From: Spongospora subterranea
Taxonomy: Eukaryota; Endomyxa; Phytomyxea; Plasmodiophorida; Plasmodiophoridae
Direction of reading: 5' to 3'
DNA: 12,009 nt
NCBI GenBank assembly: GCA_900404475.1
Contig: OUQQ01000615.1
Span: 1 to 12,009, forward strand
The position numbers and the translations under genes were made by a program. Below are positions 6,601 through 12,009 of this stretch, one piece after another; position 1 is the stretch's first letter, and every line of letters begins with the position of its first letter. The notes beneath the pieces are model-generated. The model saw only the letters and a program-made list of their open reading frames with translations, was not told the DNA's origin and searched no databases.

Positions 6601-7917
6601 CACACTGACTTTGGAAAGACAACCGTCATCAATCTGTTGGATAAGGGTGCCGATGGGCGATGGTGATACAGTTATGCACATTGCTGCTCTTAACGGAATG
6701 TATTGCGGCCAACATTGTCGGACACCTCATCACTGACAGTAATCAGAAATAATCAGCGTTGTCGATTTAATCTGCATGAAGTTTCCTCAGGCGATCCTCG
6801 CGAAACACAAGAGGGGAGAACCCCTCTCTTTATTGCGGAACGATCGAAAATGTATATGCCATTTTGTACGTAGAAAGTTCATATCGTTATTGTTCTGTGT
6901 GGCATTCGGAAGGGATGTTGTCGAATGTATTACAACATATCCAGCTGCTGATGCTGATGAAGCTGATCAGGGAATTTCGAATTTACAGAGAGATCCGATC
7001 ACAAAGCGTAAGTTGATATAACCTGTTTAACAAATGTTGTTTCCATTGGCGACGGACGAAAGTCGCCCCCATTATCGATGCTCAAAATAAACATGAAACA
7101 GATATGATAATAGCGGCTGATTTCAATCATTGGTTCAGTACTCAAGATTTTTTGATCCATTAATCCGGTGTCCGTAAACAGGGATATGGTGAAGATTTTG
7201 CTATCGAATGGTGCTGATCCGACAATTTCAACAGCTGTTTTTTGAGGTTGGTACGTTTACCTCTCACTCCATAATTCATGTTCATCGGCTCTCGAAATCT
7301 GAAAATTATTGAGTTGACGTTGATAAAGCTCAACAAAAAGCAACATGTTTCGATAAATCGACATTAAATTCCTCGTATATTTTGTGAATGGTCTCGGCGA
7401 TGCACATGGATCAGAAACCATTGTGTCTGGCTTTTTGATCAACCAGGTATATTTGTCCAACGAGAGCGGTTCACTGGAGAGAGCACAGACCCTGACTTCA
7501 CAGCTGTTGCTGAGGAGTGTCGATTGGCAACATTGTAGCGAATTATAAACCAGAGATGGGGGCAAACGCAGAAGGAAGAGGATGCAATCGTGACTCTGGC
7601 CATACTCGCCGCTATGGCGACAAGATGTGCCGCGACGTCCTCTCTTTGTCAATGCCGATGAAGCAGACATGCAAAAAGACCCTGTTTAATGATGGCTGCT
7701 GTACCCAACGATGCCGTTGAGATGGTTTTGTGAGATTTCTCTATATTCTACTTGATCTATGATGTGAATTTATGCTGAAGCTGATGGTACTGTGTTGTCA
7801 ATCCTAATAATAAAGAGCAGCAACGACAACCTCGAAATGGATTATGTTGGCATCTTTTCGCTGTTGACTATGTATGCGGTCAAATTTTTTTTCAACGGTG
7901 GAGCTTGTTCAAGTTGA
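6601..7917 (+). pseudogene. Ankyrin-repeat gene with frameshifts
   Basis: Several ankyrin repeats appear in order: VINLLDKGAD (6625-6654), GDTVMHIAALNG (6662-6697), ANIVGHLITD (to 6738), EGRTPLFIAERSKMDVVECI, DAQNKHETDMIIAADF, then NHWDMVKILLSNGADPTIST. Four GT-AG introns join these in correct phase: 6739-6790, 6852-6912, 7008-7062 and 7133-7181 (49-61 bases). That splicing restores textbook repeats supports a once-functional gene. Before 6738 the frame shifts twice without room for introns. After 7236, blocks at 7278-7367, 7357-7548 (FLVYFVNGLGDAHGSETIVS) and about 7640-7686 (FVNADEADMQKDPV) are separated by stops, then MMAAVPNDAVEMV (7689-7727) follows a small indel. A possible last intron is 7730-7817, with a stop at 7915-7917. 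Ankyrin repeats mediate protein binding; no specific role can be given. Either a decaying gene or one with assembly indels. Confidence 0.65.
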
Positions 7918-7992
7918 TCGCGGATTGGTTTAATCATAATAAACTGACTCAAGTAGATTATTTGTATCTTTGAGAACTGTATACAAACTGTA

Positions 7993-10732
7993 TTACGGTA
8001 CGAACATGTTGATACGAAGATCGGCGCCAGTCGTGAACAACCAAGGCTGATCTGGATGCCAGACACAGCAGGTGACGCCGATTCCATCATCGGGCGTATG
8101 GGCGCGCAACACCTTGACGGGGACAATGACCGGGTCCACCAACAGATCGCTGCTCACTGATCCGTGCATCACGTGCGCTGAACCATCGTCCGAGCAGGTG
8201 GCGAACAATGGATAACGCGGATGGCATTGGACGTGCCGTACGGCACCGGTATGATACTTGAGAGTTCGGAACGGGCGCGACGACAGGTCCAAGTCGTACC
8301 AACAGACACGCCTGCCAGCATTACAAAGTTAGACAAATGCGACAACCCGGAAACGCAGTTGGCACATCAGTGTGGTGAAACGTGATGACCAGAGTGGCTG
8401 ATGTTACCTGTCGGCGGAACCCACAATAACGTGATCTCCTGATGGGTGAATTGTAACAGAGCTGATCCAACGAGCTGGGCATTGCAATCTCTTGACCAAC
8501 GATTGTTTTTGCAGATCGAAGATGCGGACGCGCCGTTTCTCGGCCACGATGAGGTAAGGACGTGTCGGGTGAAAGGCGACATCCTGGGCCGGGCTCTTCT
8601 TCGCCTTCTTGAACGGGGCTTGCGACCCGCGAACCGATAGCTGATGGATGAGAATGGCCTGGCTGTCAGCGTCGCTCAATGACACCATGTAATCGCCGGC
8701 ACGATGCCACATGAACTTCTTGATAGCCCCAGGGACTGAAACCGTCACCGATTGATCCGCAACAGTCCATGACGCTGGACAATCGGTTGTCGCACTGGAG
8801 TCGACACCTACGACACGTTTAAGAAATTGACCATTAACAGAATGGGGAATGGTATTAACCCATTGATAATAATTTCGCCACCTCTCCATCTACAGTATCA
8901 ATAATGTTACAAACACGAATTGACGAGAGCGTTGCGATGGCGAGAAGTCCACGGCGTGTGGCAGAGGGATTGAATGCAACACAGATTACCTAAATATCGA
9001 CTAAGACACAAAGGCAAAATAGAGTTCGATGTGCAGCACAATACCGGTTCGGTACATTGTATGGTCTGTAGGCGACGACAGGTGTCCACTTCCCAAACAC
9101 AGGCCGTCATGTCAGCAGAACCAGATGCGAGATATTGACCACATGACGACACCGATAGCGATGTGATACATTGCGTATGACCACCAAAGTAAGAAGTGCC
9201 CAATATCTGCCCAAACTCACTCAGAATATTGAAAAAAACAACAACATTGTTGACGGTGACATTGGATATCGAAGCAGAATGAATCAAAATGAATGGTGAT
9301 AAACCGAATGTTATGTAAATCAAAACAAGTTTTTCAACAAAGGGGGCGATTTTGATTAAACTGTACCTGTGGGAAAGGTCGAAGTGTTGACGGTTTCGGC
9401 AATTTTGGAATCAGCGACTCCGGGTCAATCTGCAGCTTATTACGTCGACGCCTTGGGCACATATACAGATCCAAACAGCGTTCAAAACGCTCTTGAATAA
9501 AGCGGTCGTAATACGGGATGTGGCGATGTGCATCGTATTTGACGGACAAGATTTTGCCATGTTGATCTTCGGCGTCCATCTCATCCCATTTGTGACGCTC
9601 TTCCTCGTCGGGCAGATACTCGGCAGGTGGATTGTACGATTCGGCGTGTCCAGGAAGCGCTGCACGAGGCGCCGTCACGCAAGGCGGCGGGCGATGGCGG
9701 CTGGAAGCGTTGGGGTCAGGAACGGAATCAGGACCCCAAATGAGGAACGCTTCTGGCTGCGCTTTGGCGCTCTTACTGCTGTCGTCGCGAATCCATCCGT
9801 TGCGAATGGCCGTCACAAGTCGCTGAACAACCACAGCTTGATGCTTGGATGGCGTGAAACTAAAACAGTATGTGAGATACTTTTCGCCATGGATTTGGTA
9901 AAACATCACATTCAAAACGGGTAGAAATAATCATCGATAATGTGATGAAAACCAGGACCGAAGAAGTTTCCAACATCAAAATCGTGTGAAACCCCTGAAC
10001 CACGAAGAAAACATTTTCGAAGGAGCACACAATCGAACAGATTTGCAACGAATAAAGGTGTAAATGATTACTGGCAGACCTGCTCTTATTAGGTGTAGTG
10101 TGATTTCCTAATGGGTGAACCTGACGAGGGCAATCGCGGAAGTATTCTGGGGCGCTCTCATCGAAACCAGCTGTGGCATAGCATCCGTCGCGAATACGCC
10201 TTAACATTGAGATCTCTGACTTTGAAAGAACAACCTAGATCGCAAAATCCGGGTCAGATGAAATGTTTAAAGCGAAACAAACGTGCAAAGGGGAGAAAAC
10301 AGTAATCAGATAACGCGTAAGATGGCATTTGAAATAAGAACCATTGAAAACAAAATCAGCTACATTGGCGTCATTTTCGGCATCGTAGACTGTTCGGCGC
10401 CCTTGAGCGGTTTGTTGCGATAGAAATGTATCAATAGCGCCGGCCGCGACCGCTCTTGTGATAGGGATTCCATCAACATTGTACCCGATATGATCCATAT
10501 CGTTATACCATTCGTGGGGAATCGCGCCAGTTCGACGCAGGACGCCATCGTCGTCGTCTGAGTCGGAAAGCGATGCCAGATTGAAATCGCGCGGCGTTGT
10601 CCATGGCAGCGATGGCGGGGAATTCTACAGAAAAAATTAGGGTTCAATGAGAACTGTTGCGATGATGAGAAGATTATGGTGAACCTCAGGCTGAGTAGAT
10701 TCGTCACCATCGTGATCGCTGACGTTCGCCAT
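7993..10732 (-). CDS. BOP1: BOP1/ERB1 ribosome biogenesis protein
   Basis: BOP1 (yeast Erb1) forms the nucleolar PeBoW complex with PES1 and WDR12, needed for processing 27S/32S pre-rRNA and 60S subunit assembly. Exons on the minus strand: 10732-10685, 10624-10364, 10234-10080, 9859-9367, 9206-9045, 8989-8860, 8807-8408, 8311-7993. All seven introns are GT-AG (52-220 bases), phases close, and the product is 655 residues, somewhat shorter than the human protein (about 746). After an acidic stretch (SLSDSDDDDG), the BOP1NT domain shows IPHEWYNDMDHIGYNVDG (about residues 51-68), ALPGHAESYNPPAEYL (about 222-237) and DRFIQERFERCLDLYMCPRR. The C-terminal WD40 propeller shows YFGGHTQCITSLSVSSCGQY, HPTRPYLIVAEKRRVRIFDL, HPRYPLFATCSDDG and HPDQPWLFTTGADLRINMF near the stop. 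Start chosen at the only upstream in-frame ATG giving a short acidic N-terminus (MANVSDHDGDE). Convergent with the ankyrin gene, 75 bases apart. Confidence 0.96.
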
Positions 10733-11081
10733 GGTGATCTCAGCGATTATTGCCCCTGGAGTTCAACGAAGGCCTCTCCCAGATCAGTCGGACTCCGTCA
10801 CGGAGTCCGCAGTTTTTAACAGATAATCAACATGTCCGATTGAAATCAGGATCAGATTATGATTGTTTAGGCGCCTTTTCGATATTCTATCGCTCATAGG
10901 ACCAAGTTCAATTCGAAAATAGCGTTGCGTTGTTTTATTATTTATGTCGTTGAACATATAAAATGTTATTCAAGGTCTAACGATTTAGCAATGAATTACA
11001 AACTAGATTGTCCTCGTGTTTGGTCAGATAATTCTCCTGAATTTGTCGTGATCTAGCGAACGATGATCTTGACCATATGCT
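10733..11081. other. BOP1 upstream region
   Basis: No gene is supported here. It should contain the BOP1 promoter, read on the minus strand. The notable element is the perfect palindrome at 10789-10809; the remainder is AT-rich up to the 3' end of the pogo-like relic. I see no TATA or initiator motif that I would defend. Confidence 0.5.
10789..10809. repeat. Perfect 21-nt palindrome upstream of BOP1
   Basis: CGGACTCCGT and its exact reverse complement flank a single central base. It starts 57 bases upstream of the BOP1 start codon. It could be a dyad protein-binding site, an RNA hairpin if it lies in the 5' leader, or a remnant of a transposon end. GC content is much higher than its surroundings. 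Confidence 0.9.
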
Positions 11082-12009
11082 TTAAATGGCTTTAAAAATT
11101 TTTGAGAGCGATGATAAGTTTGTGTCCATCTCTTCAACGGCACCTTCAAACCACGAAATTATGTCCTTTCGGTCAATATTATATTTTCCTGCAGGCGCGA
11201 CATCACATCGTATTCTACATTCAACATATCTTCTCTTGAATGCCTGTTTAAAGTGCTTTGTTTGCAATAAAATCAAAATGTGAAATAAACCGATAGAGCC
11301 AGGTGGAATGTCTCCGAAAGTATTATTGAGTTCAGCAGCCTTGGTAGTTGCTAGGAAAAATGGCATGTTGCTGCATCCAGATCAATCCTAGTTGTTCGTC
11401 TGGATAGCAAGAGGGTATCATTGAAGATAATGACAACATCCCTGCTTATCCATCTAATGTTTGGGATGACATGTGCCCCTGCTCGCTCCATCATAATGAG
11501 AATATCGCCTAGACATTGTACCATCACTAGTTCCGGTCATTACGATATACGGCGCCATTATTCGTCACTCAACCATTCCTCGATTTGATCCAGCTCGAGC
11601 CGATTCCTTCGGATAATACTGTAAAAACATCTCATCCGCATTGATCAATGGCGTTGCTTTAGCTGAAGACATTGATTGACGAATCAGAGCGGTAGACTCG
11701 ACACAAACGAGAAGCCATGTTAATCGGAACCGTTTGACAAATGGATTCTTTTCGGATCAAGAGTCGATGTCGCAACTGCAGTCTGGTCAGCCACTGCGAA
11801 AACACTGGGGTGATACTACCAGAGTAAATCAACATCTTCATCTCAAATTGTGTCCAGAGTGGTTTCCAAATGGGATCAAGTTCACGGTCACTCTCAACGT
11901 CCCATAGAATGTTAAGTGATGCGGTTTCCAATTGGGATCAAGTTCACTGTCACTCTCAACGTCCCATAGAATGTTAAGTGATGCGGTTTCCAATTGGGAT
12001 CAAGTTCAC
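11082..12009 (-). mobile_element. Pogo/CENP-B-like (DDE_1) transposase relic
   Basis: Minus-strand pieces follow transposase order. At 11659-11931 is SQWLTRLQLRHRLLIRKE, resembling the end of the CENP-B-type DNA-binding domain (WLTRF..RH.LS.R). At 11568-11651 is LINADEMFLQYYPKES, around the first catalytic aspartate. At about 11480-11570 is PYIVMTGTSDGTMS. Near 11375-11395 is RIDLDAATCH, around the second aspartate. At 11082-11366 is DIPPGSIGLF and then HFKQAFKRRYVECR, followed by a hydrophilic tail (DRKDIISWFEGAVEEMD) to a TAA. Where the family has LQPLD or PDV before the NK.FK motif, this copy reads ILILLQTKHFK, so the third catalytic aspartate seems lost. Stops and frame changes separate the blocks. 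The 5' end continues past the window edge. A dead copy. Confidence 0.75.
11861..12009. repeat. 62-bp tandem repeat, open at window end
   Basis: Units start at 11861, 11923 and 11985; the last is cut by the window end. Copies two and three match closely over their visible length, and the first differs at a few positions near the TTCCAAATGGGATC segment and at one base in TTCACGGTC. On the minus strand the unit encodes LNILWDVESD in one frame. Since 62 is not a multiple of three, each copy shifts the frame, so it cannot be a functional peptide repeat. Confidence 0.93.

Noticed and set aside
7257..7670. Minus-strand 137-codon open frame
   Set aside because: It is antisense to the ankyrin-locus blocks, which have better composition, and shows no family motif.
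9493..9924. Plus-strand 143-codon open frame
   Set aside because: It is the antisense shadow of BOP1 exon 4, which is conserved along its full length.
10342..10363. Longer BOP1 exon 2 ending at 10342 (donor GTTCTT)
   Set aside because: That donor puts exon 3 in the wrong frame; the donor at 10363 (GTAGCT) keeps the frame and matches the length of the RTV.DA......L segment in BOP1.

Overview
This window is eukaryotic nuclear DNA. The evidence is two conserved housekeeping genes split by many short GT-AG introns (about 45 to 220 bases, several under 60), with relics of three or more transposon classes between them. The lineage cannot be fixed from the sequence alone. Very short introns, an IST1 protein that looks more plant/stramenopile-like than animal-like, a DD39D-type mariner relic with CTCCCTC-type ends, and a pogo-like transposase of a style I associate with oomycetes together suggest an oomycete or related protist. 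That placement is inference.

Layout. 1-480: a mariner-type terminal sequence, then a 35-bp tandem array in which each unit is made of two dyads. 484-946: a decayed coding region I cannot name. 1110-1770: a Tc1/mariner transposase relic ending in a terminal-inverted-repeat-like sequence. 2068-3959 (+): a nine-exon IST1 homologue (ESCRT-III-associated) with an intact C-terminal MIM1 motif. 3960-4600: little that can be named. About 4600-5945: a scrambled Ty1/copia retrotransposon relic, mainly on the minus strand, holding a 63-bp foldback and a 14-bp minisatellite. 6034-6240: a second foldback. 6261-6599 (-): an unnamed basic coding-like block. 6601-7917 (+): an ankyrin-repeat gene with several clean short introns but also frameshifts. 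7993-10732 (-): an eight-exon BOP1/ERB1 ribosome-biogenesis gene, convergent with the ankyrin gene. 10733-11081: the BOP1 upstream region, with a perfect 21-nt palindrome. 11082-12009 (-): a pogo/CENP-B-like transposase relic carrying a 62-bp tandem repeat that runs off the window edge.

IST1 and BOP1 are intact in my reconstructions: every splice phase closes, giving 336 and 655 residues. They act in unrelated processes (endosomal sorting or membrane scission, and 60S ribosomal subunit maturation), so no functional operon or system is implied. The unusual content is structural: two foldbacks with 20-24 nt spacers, a retrotransposon whose parts are out of order, and tandem arrays built from short units.
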